Shown here: positions 37,554 to 47,483 of the stretch, one piece after another
Layout: each line of letters starts with the position of its first letter
Numbering within the stretch: position 1 is the first letter of the stretch
DNA from: Methanomicrobium mobile BP
GTDB lineage: Archaea; Halobacteriota; Methanomicrobia; Methanomicrobiales; Methanomicrobiaceae
Length of the DNA: 64,000 nucleotides
Direction of reading: 5' to 3'
Assembly: GCF_000711215.1 (NCBI RefSeq)
Contig: NZ_JOMF01000004.1
Span: forward strand, 248,001 to 312,000
Translations under genes and position numbers: made by a program
Notes under the pieces: generated by a model
Database searches by the model: none
What the model was told of the DNA's origin: nothing
The model's input: only the letters and a program-made list of their open reading frames with translations

Positions 37554-37625
37554 AAAAAAATTTGAAATTCCGGATTTATCTTCCGTATTTATCGGAATAT
37601 CTGATATCGGATTAATCAATCGGAA

Positions 37626-38870
37626 TCAGGATTTGTCTCCGAGGAGAGTTCCCATTCCGATAAGTCTCCAGCGTCCGCCGACCATTCTGCTGATTGCAAT
37701 GCGCGAGCCGACCTTGACGCAGACCGGTCTCTTGAGATCGACCTCGACGACATCTTTCTTTGCGCCGGCAACAACACCCACCGTGACTGCGGTGCCGACC
37801 GAGAGCATGAGCGGCTCCCTGTGCTTTAACGGCTCGATTACGAACTCGTCATCGGCGCCGACAACCCTCTCCATGAGCGAGACCTTGAAGGAGAGCCTGC
37901 TCCAGACCGGCGGCAGTTTGCCCTCAAGACCCACGACCTGACCGGAGAGCGCATCGCTCTTTGTGATCGCGGGGTCAAGTTTGGTTCCGATAGCGATAAG
38001 ACCGCCCGGGGTAGCCTCCGCGATTCTGTTTACACCCGAGTTCGTCGTCGTAATCTTTGTCAGAATCGGCTCCCAGCGGACCTGATTCTCCGTCTCGACC
38101 TTTCTGCCCGGGCGAATCTCGATATCGTCGCCCTCTTTAAGGACACCCTGGATGAGCGAGCCGCCGATAACGCCGCCTTTGACATCGCGCCAGTTGCATC
38201 CCGGCTTATTGATATCGAAAGATCTTGCGATAAGCATCACGGGATCCTGCGTCGGATCGCGCTTGGGAATCGGGAAGTACTCGTCGATAGCCTGAAGCAG
38301 AACGCCGATATTGATTCCTTTCTGTGCGGAAACTGGGATAATCGGCGCATCCTCGGCAATGGTTCCCTTCACGAACTGCTTTATCTGTTTATAGTGAGCA
38401 AGTGCCTGATCCTGCGAGACGACATCGATCTTGTTCTGAACAATTATGATATTCTTGATTCCGACAAGCTCCAGAGCCATTAAATGCTCTTTTGTCTGCG
38501 GCTGCGGGCATTTTTCGTTCGCGGCAATGACGAGCATGGCGCCGTCCATGATGGCGGAACCCGAGAGCATCGTCGCCATGAGCGTCTCGTGACCGGGTGC
38601 GTCGACAAACGAAAATGTTCTGTAGGGAACGGTCTCCGCGCCGCAATGCGGGCAGACTTTCGCGGACGAATAGGCATCCGCGCCCTCACAGTTGGGGCAT
38701 TTGTATACGGTCGCGTCCGCATATCCTAGGCGTATGGAGATGCCGCGCTTTATCTCTTCGCTGTGTCTGTCCGTCCATTGTCCCGTAATTCCCGCTACAA
38801 GAGTGGTTTTACCGTGATCGACATGACCTACAAGACCGATATTTATATCCGGAATAAATTCATTGCTCAC
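37626..38870 (-). CDS. eif2g: Translation initiation factor aIF2 subunit gamma
   Basis: GTPase that carries initiator Met-tRNA to the small subunit. The 414-residue protein has G1 [10 protein letters not shown] at residues 15-24, a zinc knuckle CPNCEG...CPHCG, G3 [10 protein letters not shown]4 NKIDVV and the three EF-Tu-like domains. Length and order are standard. First gene of the minus-strand cluster that runs down to kae1-bud32. Confidence 0.97.
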   Translation of the reverse strand: MSNEFIPDINIGLVGHVDHGKTTLVAGITGQWTDRHSEEIKRGISIRLGYADATVYKCPNCEGADAYSSAKVCPHCGAETVPYRTFSFVDAPGHETLMATMLSGSAIMDGAMLVIAANEKCPQPQTKEHLMALELVGIKNIIIVQNKIDVVSQDQALAHYKQIKQFVKGTIAEDAPIIPVSAQKGINIGVLLQAIDEYFPIPKRDPTQDPVMLIARSFDINKPGCNWRDVKGGVIGGSLIQGVLKEGDDIEIRPGRKVETENQVRWEPILTKITTTNSGVNRIAEATPGGLIAIGTKLDPAITKSDALSGQVVGLEGKLPPVWSRLSFKVSLMERVVGADDEFVIEPLKHREPLMLSVGTAVTVGVVAGAKKDVVEVDLKRPVCVKVGSRIAISRMVGGRWRLIGMGTLLGDKS

Positions 38871-39299
38871 TGATTCTCAGACCTCCTTGGATATTGCCGA
38901 ACCGCAATCAGATTTTGTGGTCGTGCCGCCGGTTTAGGCGGATATGATTGAATAAACCGGATTACACAAAACAGTTCGGAATTAGAAGTTGATTTCTGCA
39001 GTAGTGTATGACTGTAAAAGGAATAAAACTTAGCATATTCACTCCAGTAAAACGTAAATGCGCATGTGACTTTGTCACGGATTGCGACGGTTACGGTAAG
39101 GTTAAATGTTTGAGGACGAACGATGAAATGTTTGCTAAAAATATATTCGGCGAATATCGACATTTTATGAAAAAATTTTGGGGAACCTATGGAGTGCCTG
39201 CACAATAAGTAAGAAAGAATAATATAAATGTACGCAAAAAGTAAAATTATGTTATCAGGGCATGACGTGAGTCCATGATCTCTGATTAAGGTGAAAAAT
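38871..39299. other. 429-bp divergent control region between aif2g and nikR
   Basis: Contains the promoters of two divergent genes. A TATA-like AATATAAATG near 39219-39230 lies about 75 bases before the NikR start, followed by an imperfect palindrome and an AAGGTGA ribosome-binding site. Open frames across this region on both strands are short or overlap known genes antisense, and are not supported. Confidence 0.6.
39254..39286 (+). promoter_or_regulatory. Imperfect palindrome upstream of nikR (possible operator)
   Basis: Outer arms ATCAG (39254-39258) and CTGAT (39282-39286) are inverted repeats; inside them CATGA occurs twice (39261-39265 and 39274-39278). It lies between the TATA-like box and the start codon, a place where binding would block transcription, so autoregulation by NikR is possible. 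Inference only. Confidence 0.4.
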
Positions 39300-39743
39300 A
39301 TGGTACATGATTCAGATCTCTCAAGAATAGGCATATCGCTTCCGAAAAATCTTCTCGACAAGTTTGATGAAATACTGAATTTAAGAGGATATTCTTCACG
39401 TTCCGAGGGCATACGTGATGCTATCCGAAGTTATATCACATATTATCAGTGGATGTCCGATGTCACCGGCGAACGTCAGGGAGTCATCACCATGGTCTAC
39501 GATCACGAGCACCGCGGTCTTATGCAGGTCCTTACCGAGATTCAGCACGAGAACATGGATATTATCCAGTCCTCGCTTCACTCCCACGTAAGCCATGACA
39601 AATGCCTTGAAATTATCCTCGTCCGCGGCGATGCCGGCGACATCAAGAGGATTGCCGAGACACTTATGGCGCAGAAGGGTGTTGACTCGGTCAAACTCAC
39701 GACAATACCGATTGAGGACGAAGCACACTCACACTCGCACTGA
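39300..39743 (+). CDS. nikR: Nickel-responsive regulator NikR
   Basis: Ribbon-helix-helix DNA-binding protein with a C-terminal ACT-like nickel-binding domain. In the 147-residue protein the RHH part is residues 7-50 (RIGISLPKNLLDKFDEIL, YSSRSEGIRDAIR). The high-affinity nickel ligands known from E. coli NikR (His76, His87, His89, Cys95) correspond to His83, His94, His96 and Cys102, with exact spacing. The C-terminus HSHSH could bind further metal. Nickel control matters in methanogens for F430, hydrogenases and CODH. The ATG at 39300 with AAGGTGA upstream is preferred over an in-frame GTG at 39291. Confidence 0.95.
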   Translation: MVHDSDLSRIGISLPKNLLDKFDEILNLRGYSSRSEGIRDAIRSYITYYQWMSDVTGERQGVITMVYDHEHRGLMQVLTEIQHENMDIIQSSLHSHVSHDKCLEIILVRGDAGDIKRIAETLMAQKGVDSVKLTTIPIEDEAHSHSH

Positions 39744-39834
39744 AATCGGATAAGACTGCAAAACACATCATAATACAAAATAACTCGAATAAGTTAAAAA
39801 CAGCATTAAAAATACTTTTTTTCAAAGTATTGCC

Positions 39835-39882
39835 ATTTTCAAATTATGTCATTTTCAAATTATGTTATTTTCAAATTATTGC
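39835..39882. repeat. Tandem repeat, 3 x 16 bp
   Basis: Units beginning ATTTTCAAATTATGT at 39835, 39851 and 39867; the third diverges at its end. Follows a T-run behind nikR. A second short direct repeat, ACGAATATTCAA, occurs at 39905-39916 and 39920-39931. Confidence 0.88.
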
Positions 39883-39987
39883 CATAACAGATATAACAAT
39901 TTTTACGAATATTCAATCTACGAATATTCAAAAGATATGGAATTTGTGTGAAGGATAAATAATTCTCAATACTGTTTACTATTCCGA

Positions 39988-40290
39988 TTATCCGGCGCCG
40001 ACGCCGTTTACGTTGTCGAATGCGTCGCTTATATCCTTGGCATTCATGTCTTCCGCACGCTTGAGCCTGTCAAGATCGGAGAACTCTTCTCTTACCTGCT
40101 TTTCGGCAACGGCTTCGGCGCGGATGAGTTTGTCGATTCGGTATCTCAGTCCGGTCGAATCGAGTGTCGCATATATTCCGCCGATACCCGTACCTTCGTC
40201 GGGAATATTTTCAAGCGCAACCACGCGCCCCGTTGTTCCCGTGCTCGGATACCTCACGATATCTCCGACGGCAATTTCACCTTCTTTCAT
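39988..40290 (-). CDS. DUF2098 family protein of methanogens
   Basis: A 100-residue protein whose first half is a small beta domain (GDIVRYPSTGTTGRVVALE, GIYATLDSTGLRYRIDKL) matching DUF2098, followed by a charged helix (VAEKQVREEFSDLDRLKRAED). Function unknown. It is divergent from the YcaO gene with only about 67 bp between starts, suggesting shared control and possibly a linked role. Confidence 0.75.
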   Translation of the reverse strand: MKEGEIAVGDIVRYPSTGTTGRVVALENIPDEGTGIGGIYATLDSTGLRYRIDKLIRAEAVAEKQVREEFSDLDRLKRAEDMNAKDISDAFDNVNGVGAG

Positions 40291-40357
40291 CAGATGATAT
40301 TTTGTGTCTTACGAAAATATAAGCATTGATATAAACATTAAAGTCGAATTTTTTTCA

Positions 40358-41647
40358 ATGAGCGTTATCACAATCAATAAAGTCAAAAAAACGGATACTG
40401 CCGCAGAAGACGGATACTGCCGCAGATCAAAGAGTTCCGGGGAGACCGCGGAGATTTTAAAGCCTCTCATGCAGGACATCGGCGCTATCGACTTCTTTGA
40501 GATAACATCACTTGACAGACTCGGAATACCCGTCTATACAATAGCAAGACCGCGTGCGGCATGGGGCGGGGCACGCATCCACACGGCCGCGGGCGTCACC
40601 CCCGCAGATGCCAAGGCGGCATCGCTCATGAGCGCAGTCGAACGCTTCAGCTCCGAATACAGAAACGACGCAATGGAGTTTTCAAGCTACGAAAGACTGG
40701 GTCTTACACGTGCCCTCGACCCCGCGGAACTCATACTTCCGCGATCCCTTGAAATCGGCGAAGAACTTCACTGGGTTTTGGCAACCGACCTTATGAGCGG
40801 GTTTGACACGGATGTGCCGGAATCAGGAACAGAAGGAGAAACGGAGAACATAACCGATGATTTCACTCTGACCGACTGCGCAGAGATGTATATCCCCGCA
40901 AACGCGGTATTCCACCCCTACGACCCGCTCGGAATGGCGCAGCAGCTCTTCAGGAGCGATTCCAACGGTCTCGGCGCGGGAAACACGACGGAAGAGGCAA
41001 TATATCATGCGCTCTGCGAGGTCATAGAGCGCGATGCGCTGAGCGCCGCCGAGAAAAGCCGCAACCTGGGGAAGAGAGTCATAATCGACGATAACGCGCC
41101 GCAGGTCTTAAGGAACCTTCTCGCAACCTTCGAGAATAACGGCATCGGCATAAATCTCTGGAGTCTGCCGTCAAAAGGAGCGGGCGTGACCGTCGCCGCC
41201 GCCTGCGACGATTACACGACCCGCGATCCAGCCATGCTTGTCACCGGATCGGCATACGACCTCTCACCGGTTAATGCCGCAATTAAGGCACTCATCGATG
41301 TGGCACAGAGGCGTGCCTCACGCTTAAACGGCGAGTATGCCGATAAGAACGCCGATCAGAAATCGCTTCTCGAGAGAGCCGGTTATGACAGACTTAAAAG
41401 AATCAACTCAATGTGGTTCGGGTCCGCGAATGCCGAATGCGAGACATGCCGCATCTCCGAACTGCCCGATCCGAGCACGGATTACATCAACCGCGACATA
41501 GGAATCATTCTCTCATCGATTCGCGACAGCGCTGAATTTGTTTTTGTCGCCGATCTCACAAAGGTAATGCCTGCGGTTCGTGTGGTTATCCCCGGCTTTG
41601 AGATATCCTGCGTTGATCCGTCAAGAGTAAAGAAGACAAACCGATAA
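40358..41647 (+). CDS. ycaO: YcaO-type McrA-glycine thioamidation protein
   Basis: ATP-dependent cyclodehydratase-like enzyme that converts a glycine of methyl-coenzyme M reductase alpha subunit to thioglycine (methanogenesis marker protein 1). The 429-residue protein has the YcaO blocks TIARPRAAWGGARIHTAAG, AVERFSSEYR, NGLGAGNTTEEAIYHALCEVIERDA and DVAQRRASRLNGEYAD. A TfuA partner, needed in some organisms, is not seen next to it. The ATG at 40358 gives the family start; an upstream ATG at 40304 would add 18 atypical residues. A/C-rich tail and T-rich terminator follow. Confidence 0.92.
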   Translation: MSVITINKVKKTDTAAEDGYCRRSKSSGETAEILKPLMQDIGAIDFFEITSLDRLGIPVYTIARPRAAWGGARIHTAAGVTPADAKAASLMSAVERFSSEYRNDAMEFSSYERLGLTRALDPAELILPRSLEIGEELHWVLATDLMSGFDTDVPESGTEGETENITDDFTLTDCAEMYIPANAVFHPYDPLGMAQQLFRSDSNGLGAGNTTEEAIYHALCEVIERDALSAAEKSRNLGKRVIIDDNAPQVLRNLLATFENNGIGINLWSLPSKGAGVTVAAACDDYTTRDPAMLVTGSAYDLSPVNAAIKALIDVAQRRASRLNGEYADKNADQKSLLERAGYDRLKRINSMWFGSANAECETCRISELPDPSTDYINRDIGIILSSIRDSAEFVFVADLTKVMPAVRVVIPGFEISCVDPSRVKKTNR

Positions 41648-41775
41648 CAATCCTATCACAATTCAATAACACAATAACAATCCAATATCTGAATAACAAA
41701 AAACAGAAAATAATTTTGAAATGATTTTATCGGATTTTTAAAAAATATTGGATTTTTTTCTTTTTTAGCCGGCGG

Positions 41776-44388
41776 TCAGTTCACGCTAAGACCGTTCATC
41801 ACGGCATCCTCGCTTACCTTAAAGGTCTGCTGTGTGCCGCGGATTCTGTAGTCACCGAGAACCTTGGTTCCGTAGTTGTTTCCGGTTGTGGAATACGGAA
41901 CCGTGAAGTAACCGTCCGTGCTGCGCTGCGAATAGGTAAACTTACGTCCCTGATCGGACTCGAGATCAATCTCGATTATACCGTCGCCTTTAACCTTCGC
42001 ACCTTTTACATATTCAAAGACCTTGACATATTTTAAGGTTGTAGCTGCGCTGAACGGCGACGAGGGCGATTCATGGATAAGTCTGTAGTGCTCCAGTGCC
42101 GGAACTTCACCCGACGGTGCCGTCAGTGAAAGACTGTATATTCCCGCCCCGTATCCTGCCCTGGCATTTGCATTGTATGCATCAACCGCTGCCTTTGCAT
42201 CGGCATAGCTCATCTCCCTAGCATCGGTAACAATCGGGATGGGTATTGAGTAGAGGCTGCCGTCAACGTACTCAACATAGTATACGGAAGTCGGTTCAAC
42301 CATGGAGCCGTCAAGGTTGTGCAGCCTCGAGATCATCGTATTGTAATACTTCTCCGAGTAGAGGTTTCCGGTACTGATTGAGTTATCCGGATTTATCATG
42401 GCGAAAGTCTGCTGATACTGACCCGTACCCGCACTCGAATTATACCATGTGCACATTGCCCAGAACTTCGCCGTGTCCATCTCGGCATCCGTGATTACAT
42501 AGCGTGTATCCAGGTTGTCAAGTATGGCGTTGGACGCCGCTTCATCCTGCTGAATGAAGTATGCCGCAGCCCCGTTAGGACCTGCGACACCACGTTGGAA
42601 CGGGTTGGAATTCGGCGCTCGCTTGGATATGAAGGTTATCCAGTGTCCGTAATCCCACCATGTCATTATGCCGTAGGCCTCTTCCGGATTCTCATACGAG
42701 TCTCGTGTGTATATTGCGTAGTAATCAATGCCCGTATCGGGTGTATTCTCACCCATCCAGCTCAGGGCTTCTTCCCAGTCGGGTGTCATGCCGCCCTGTT
42801 TCATCGCATTTCCTAGGGCAATATCATGTGTTGCCGAGAAATATACGAACGGTATCGAGAGAAGAACTGCAAAGATTAATACGCCTGCGGATAACAGGTT
42901 TGCATGATCTTTTTTAGAGACGGGTTTTGCTTTCTTTGCCGACTTCTTTGATTTTTTGCCCGCGGCAGTCTCTTCGGCATTATCCTCCGAGGCTGAAGCA
43001 GTCTCAGTTTCTGAAGGCTTCCCGGACTTTTCCGACTTTATTCCTATAAGAAGCAGAAGATCCTTCAGACCGTATTCCGCAGCCCATGCTACGAAGATAC
43101 CGCCCAGAAGTGCGACGTTAACGGCAAGATAATACTCGTATCTTATCTGAATCGTCGTCGCATAGAGCATCATCAGTGACCATATTATGACAAAAAGATA
43201 GATCTGTTTGGATTCTTTCACGAATCTGTAAGCCGCCGCTATGAAACCCAGAACCATGAGGATAAGTCCGAAGTTGAAGGATGACCATGCACCGTCAAAC
43301 TCCCAGTGCTTTGCCTCCTGAATTGTAAGGAGATTCGCACTGTATCCGAAGAATGAATTTAATCCGTTGATGACGAATGCATAGATCTCGGGAGTTACAA
43401 AGATAACAAACAGGAATCCGGCAACGCACATGCCTGCGATTGCACCCGCATAATATGAGAGAGGTTTCTCTCTGAGACCGCGTTCAATTACGTATAATAC
43501 AAGGGTTGCAAGAATGAGTGCGATATAAGCTACGGGATGTCCTAAAGAGTACCATGAGAGCACCATACCTGTATGGTGAAGACCTATTATGAAGAATCCG
43601 AGTATCGCAACTCCGAATGTGACAACGTTGAGCAACACGAGGTATTCGGTTGTCCTGCCTTTTATTCTGTCCCAGATAAATTGAATACCTGTATATATTG
43701 CGGCAATAAGGGCATACAGAATCATTGTCGGCATATTGGCAAGACCTATGACATATGCGATACCGCATAAGACCGCTATCAGTGCGGGGATTTTCAGGCT
43801 TTCTTTATCGCCGAAATCTATGGGATGCTCTCTTACATATGCTAGATAAGCAATATACATCAGACAGAAAAGTGCGCCGAAGAAGGTCTCGGCGACATGG
43901 TGATCGACGAAACCGAATAAAGAACGATAAAGGAACTGACCGGCGACGATTGCCGTGAAGAGTGCGGTTATGATACCTGTCTTCCAGTCTTCAACCTTTG
44001 CTCCGACAAAGTACATAAGTACCACGGTTGCGGCACCCATCAGCGCCGGCAATGTGGATGAGACATACATTATGTCGTAACGTGTTGCCGCGCCGGCGAT
44101 TATACACATGATTGATGCAATCATCGGGAAGAGCGGACCCCAGAAGTTGTCCATACCATACGGATAATATGTCATCGGGTCAAACCACGGATACTGAAGA
44201 GAGTTGGCAGTCATTGACTCTATCTGTCTCAACATGTACCACGGGTCGTTTCCGAGCAGATTTGGCAGGGTCTCCGTAAATAACCCGTCTGCCGGAAGCA
44301 TCCTCACCCAGAGTGCAAATGCCGTAAATACGGCAAGCAGGACAATGAGGATAATATTTCTCAACTTTGCAATTTCGGATATATCCAT
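41776..44388 (-). CDS. aglB: Archaeal oligosaccharyltransferase AglB (STT3)
   Basis: Transfers a lipid-linked glycan to Asn-X-Ser/Thr sequons of exported proteins on the outer face of the membrane. The 870-residue protein has about 13 membrane segments in its first 530 residues, an early acidic motif at LLGNDPWY (46-51), the catalytic signature WWDYGHWI near residue 576 and a soluble C-terminal domain. A Lys/Ala/Ser-rich cytoplasmic loop around residues 455-495 is low complexity. It adjoins sugar-modifying genes transcribed divergently, so this is the N-glycosylation locus; S-layer protein and archaellin are likely targets. Confidence 0.95.
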   Translation of the reverse strand: MDISEIAKLRNIILIVLLAVFTAFALWVRMLPADGLFTETLPNLLGNDPWYMLRQIESMTANSLQYPWFDPMTYYPYGMDNFWGPLFPMIASIMCIIAGAATRYDIMYVSSTLPALMGAATVVLMYFVGAKVEDWKTGIITALFTAIVAGQFLYRSLFGFVDHHVAETFFGALFCLMYIAYLAYVREHPIDFGDKESLKIPALIAVLCGIAYVIGLANMPTMILYALIAAIYTGIQFIWDRIKGRTTEYLVLLNVVTFGVAILGFFIIGLHHTGMVLSWYSLGHPVAYIALILATLVLYVIERGLREKPLSYYAGAIAGMCVAGFLFVIFVTPEIYAFVINGLNSFFGYSANLLTIQEAKHWEFDGAWSSFNFGLILMVLGFIAAAYRFVKESKQIYLFVIIWSLMMLYATTIQIRYEYYLAVNVALLGGIFVAWAAEYGLKDLLLLIGIKSEKSGKPSETETASASEDNAEETAAGKKSKKSAKKAKPVSKKDHANLLSAGVLIFAVLLSIPFVYFSATHDIALGNAMKQGGMTPDWEEALSWMGENTPDTGIDYYAIYTRDSYENPEEAYGIMTWWDYGHWITFISKRAPNSNPFQRGVAGPNGAAAYFIQQDEAASNAILDNLDTRYVITDAEMDTAKFWAMCTWYNSSAGTGQYQQTFAMINPDNSISTGNLYSEKYYNTMISRLHNLDGSMVEPTSVYYVEYVDGSLYSIPIPIVTDAREMSYADAKAAVDAYNANARAGYGAGIYSLSLTAPSGEVPALEHYRLIHESPSSPFSAATTLKYVKVFEYVKGAKVKGDGIIEIDLESDQGRKFTYSQRSTDGYFTVPYSTTGNNYGTKVLGDYRIRGTQQTFKVSEDAVMNGLSVN

Positions 44389-44583
44389 AAATTATTCCTT
44401 ATTGATATCTAGATTTGAATCTTTTATAGATTTTTATGACTTATACACCATATCTCGATTTAGATCAAGATTCATCATTGCAGCAATTCCTGCTGAATCA
44501 GATAAAGAAATAAGCATTATCAGATAGAAATTATATCAGATTGTTAAATCTTTAAAACGTTCAAACGTTCACCAGGTCGATTT

Positions 44584-45198
44584 ATGGAAACTCTAATAAC
44601 AGGCAAAAATCCGAAGATAGGTAAATATGCCATCCTCGGCGAAGATCCTGATAAAATAACCGAACCTCTGGTTATCGGGGACAACTGCAATATACGCTCG
44701 CATACCGTAATCTACAAAGGCAATCGTATAGGCGACAATTTTCAGACAGGTCACGGTGCAATGATTCGTGAGGAGAATGTAATCGGCGACAACGTAAGTA
44801 TCGGCACACACAGCATAGTTGAGTGCGGAAATACCATAGGAAACAATGTAAGGATACATTCGAACTGTTTTATTCCGGAATTTGTAGTCATAGAGGATAA
44901 TGCCTGGATAGGTCCTTGTGTTGCAATCTTAAACACACTTCATCCGCCGTGCCCGAATTTCAGCAACTGTGCCAAAGGTGTTGTCATAGGAAAAGGTGCA
45001 AAGATAGGCGGAAACGTGACCATAGGACCTAAAGTAAAGATCGGTGCAGGCGCTGTAATCGGTTTCGGCTCGGTTGTGGTCGATGATATCCCAGAAAATG
45101 CGGTTGCGGTCGGCAACCCTGCCCGCGTCATAAAAGAAAAGACCGAATTGAACTGCGTGATGAAAAAATTTGAAAGACCGTATATGTGGGAACAATAA
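44584..45198 (+). CDS. Left-handed beta-helix N-acetyltransferase (WbpD-like)
   Basis: Probable UDP-2-acetamido-3-amino-2,3-dideoxy-glucuronate N-acetyltransferase. The 204-residue protein is mainly hexapeptide repeats, (I/V)GDNxxI and IGxxxxIGxxVTIGPKVKIGAGAVIG, forming a trimeric beta-helix with the acetyl-CoA site between subunits. It directly precedes the aminotransferase that would make its substrate. Confidence 0.88.
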   Translation: METLITGKNPKIGKYAILGEDPDKITEPLVIGDNCNIRSHTVIYKGNRIGDNFQTGHGAMIREENVIGDNVSIGTHSIVECGNTIGNNVRIHSNCFIPEFVVIEDNAWIGPCVAILNTLHPPCPNFSNCAKGVVIGKGAKIGGNVTIGPKVKIGAGAVIGFGSVVVDDIPENAVAVGNPARVIKEKTELNCVMKKFERPYMWEQ

Positions 45199-45205
45199 GG
45201 TGAAA

Positions 45206-46318
45206 ATGATGGATAAATCAATAAAAAAGATAAATATGGCAGAGATGCTCTGCGACGACGAGATACAGAGTGCGGCGGCATCCGTTCTTAAGAGCGGGAA
45301 CTACATCAAGGGCGAGCAGAACCGCGGCCTTGAGAAGGAATTTGCCGATTTCTGCGAGGTAAAACATGCCGTAACCGTAAATTCGGGAACAAACGCACTT
45401 ATATTGGCGTTGAAATGCCTCGACATCAAACATGGAGATGAGGTGATTGTTCCGTCCCATACATTCATTGCCACCGCAAATTCGGTTCTTTTCTGCGGCG
45501 GCAGACCTGTTTTCGCCGATATCACCGGGGACAACATGACAATAGACCCCGAAGACATCAGAAAGAAGATAACGCCGAGAACAAAGGCAATTATACCCGT
45601 ACACATCTACGGTCATCCCTGCAATATGGATGCAATAAAAGAGATTGCCGATGAAAAAGGACTCTATATTATTGAAGATGCCTGTCAGGCACACGGCGCG
45701 CTGTATAAAGGAAGAAAGATCGGATCCATCGGGGACGTAGCGGCATTCAGTTTCTTCCCGTCCAAGAATATGACGGTCTGCGGCGATGGTGGCGCCATAA
45801 CCACTGGAAACGATGATTTTTACGAGATGGCATGCGCCCTTCGCGATCAGGGCAGAAAAGAGGGTGAGAAGTACCATCACGATTACCCGGGACTCAATCT
45901 GCGTCTCAGTGAAGTTCATGCCGCAATCGGAAGAGTGCAGTTGAAGCATCTTGCGGAATGGAACAGACAGAGGCGTATCAATGCCGCGTTTTACAGCAAA
46001 TACTTTGAAGATTCAAAGAATGTCACTCTTACAAAAGAATCGAAGGATGTCGTGGCTGTATATCACCAGTATGTAATACGGGTAAACGACCGCGACAATC
46101 TTCAGAAATACTTAAAAGAAGCAGGTATCGCAACAGGCATTCATTACCCGCTCCCCGTGCATCTTCAGCCGGCAATGAAGGGGCTGACGACACCTGTCAG
46201 ACTGCCGGTAACCGAGGCTGCCGCCGAAAAAATACTTTCAATACCCGTTCATCCGTTCCTTACGGTAGCCGAGCGTGAGTATATCGCCGAAAAAATCACT
46301 CAATTCCATGAGAACTGA
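45206..46318 (+). CDS. DegT/DnrJ/EryC1 sugar aminotransferase (WbpE-like)
   Basis: PLP-dependent transaminase making an amino sugar, likely the 3-amino group on a UDP-GlcNAc-uronate derivative. The 370-residue protein has NSGTNALILALKCL, EVIVPSHTFIATANSVL, the PLP aspartate segment IIEDACQAHGALYKG and the Schiff-base lysine in SFFPSKNMTVCGDGGAI. Ribosome-binding site AAGGTGA lies directly before two adjacent ATGs (45206, 45209); either may be used. It is 7 bp after the acetyltransferase stop codon. Confidence 0.9.
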   Translation: MMDKSIKKINMAEMLCDDEIQSAAASVLKSGNYIKGEQNRGLEKEFADFCEVKHAVTVNSGTNALILALKCLDIKHGDEVIVPSHTFIATANSVLFCGGRPVFADITGDNMTIDPEDIRKKITPRTKAIIPVHIYGHPCNMDAIKEIADEKGLYIIEDACQAHGALYKGRKIGSIGDVAAFSFFPSKNMTVCGDGGAITTGNDDFYEMACALRDQGRKEGEKYHHDYPGLNLRLSEVHAAIGRVQLKHLAEWNRQRRINAAFYSKYFEDSKNVTLTKESKDVVAVYHQYVIRVNDRDNLQKYLKEAGIATGIHYPLPVHLQPAMKGLTTPVRLPVTEAAAEKILSIPVHPFLTVAEREYIAEKITQFHEN

Positions 46319-46463
46319 TTAGAATTGATTTTTTTGTGCGGTAACACAAACTACTTTTTTATTCAGATCATACATTAAACGGATAACGCAAACTGATAAC
46401 GAGATTTGTTGAAAGATATTGATACTCGTTTAAACACTATACTTATTGTCAAAGGCATAAACC

Positions 46464-47462
46464 ATGGTAGGAATAGGACTTATAGGCACGGGTTATTGGG
46501 GCAAAAACCACGCCAGAAACTGGAAAGAGATGCTCAAAGAAGGAATTATCGACAGATTAATCTTCTGCGACATCGACGAATCGCGCGTAAAGGAACTTGC
46601 AGGCGGAGAAGTCGAGTATACCACCGACTATAAGGAAATTCTCAAAAATCCCGAGATTAACGCCGTGGATATAGTAACGCCGTCGCATACGCATTTCCCG
46701 CTGGGACGCGATGCAATCCTTGCAGGAAAAGATGTCTTCGTCGAAAAGCCTATGACAATGAGTACTTCGGAAGCAAAGGACTTCGTAAAACTTGCGGAAG
46801 AGCATAAAAAAATCCTTATGCCGGGACATCTCTTCAGATATCATCCTGGTGTCACAAAAGTAAAAGAGATGATAGATAACGGCGATTTCGGACGTATTTA
46901 CTATCTTTACACAAACCGTCTTGCATATTCCGCACCGCGCCGCGACATGGGCGTCATGTATGCTCTCGGGGTTCATGAGCTTGATCTCTACTGTTACCTG
47001 CTAGGCACGAATTACCCCAACATGGTCAAGATGACCGAAGGAACTTTTCTGCAGCCTAAAATTGAGGAATTTGCCAGCATTCTTATGGGATTTGACAACA
47101 AAATCTCGGGTTACGCCACTGAAAGCTGGATCTCTCCTTTTGACAGGAAGATGCGAAATCTTACCGTTGTCGGCAGTAAATTGTCTGTAAAAATCGACTA
47201 CATGAAACACAACGAGATAGAGGTCTTTGACGGCGTTATAGAGACTCAGGAAGGAGATAACGGAATGTATCCTGTTGTGTCAAACGGAACCGTAAAGACC
47301 GTATCCATTCCGGAAAAAGAACCACTGAAGACCGAACTTACGGATTTCGTCAACAGCATTGTCACAAGAAAACAGCCGCTGTCAGACATGTATTCGGGTA
47401 TGCGCGCTGTTGAGATGGTCGAAGAATGTCTGAAATACGGCTTCTTCAAGCCGTCAAAATAG
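46464..47462 (+). CDS. Gfo/Idh/MocA-type sugar dehydrogenase (WbpB-like)
   Basis: NAD-dependent oxidoreductase, probably oxidising C3 of UDP-GlcNAc-uronate to give the ketone used by the adjacent aminotransferase. The 332-residue protein opens with the nucleotide loop IGLIGTGYWGKNHARN, then AVDIVTPSHTHFPLG and the catalytic-Lys motif FVEKPMT. Followed by a convergent glycosyltransferase gene. Confidence 0.88.
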   Translation: MVGIGLIGTGYWGKNHARNWKEMLKEGIIDRLIFCDIDESRVKELAGGEVEYTTDYKEILKNPEINAVDIVTPSHTHFPLGRDAILAGKDVFVEKPMTMSTSEAKDFVKLAEEHKKILMPGHLFRYHPGVTKVKEMIDNGDFGRIYYLYTNRLAYSAPRRDMGVMYALGVHELDLYCYLLGTNYPNMVKMTEGTFLQPKIEEFASILMGFDNKISGYATESWISPFDRKMRNLTVVGSKLSVKIDYMKHNEIEVFDGVIETQEGDNGMYPVVSNGTVKTVSIPEKEPLKTELTDFVNSIVTRKQPLSDMYSGMRAVEMVEECLKYGFFKPSK

Positions 47463-47483
47463 GATATGCGAAAAATATGAAAA

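Noticed and set aside
38867-39412. 181-codon minus-strand frame between aif2g and nikR.
   Set aside because: It overlaps the nikR start and its promoter and has no conserved pattern; most of it is AT-rich control region.
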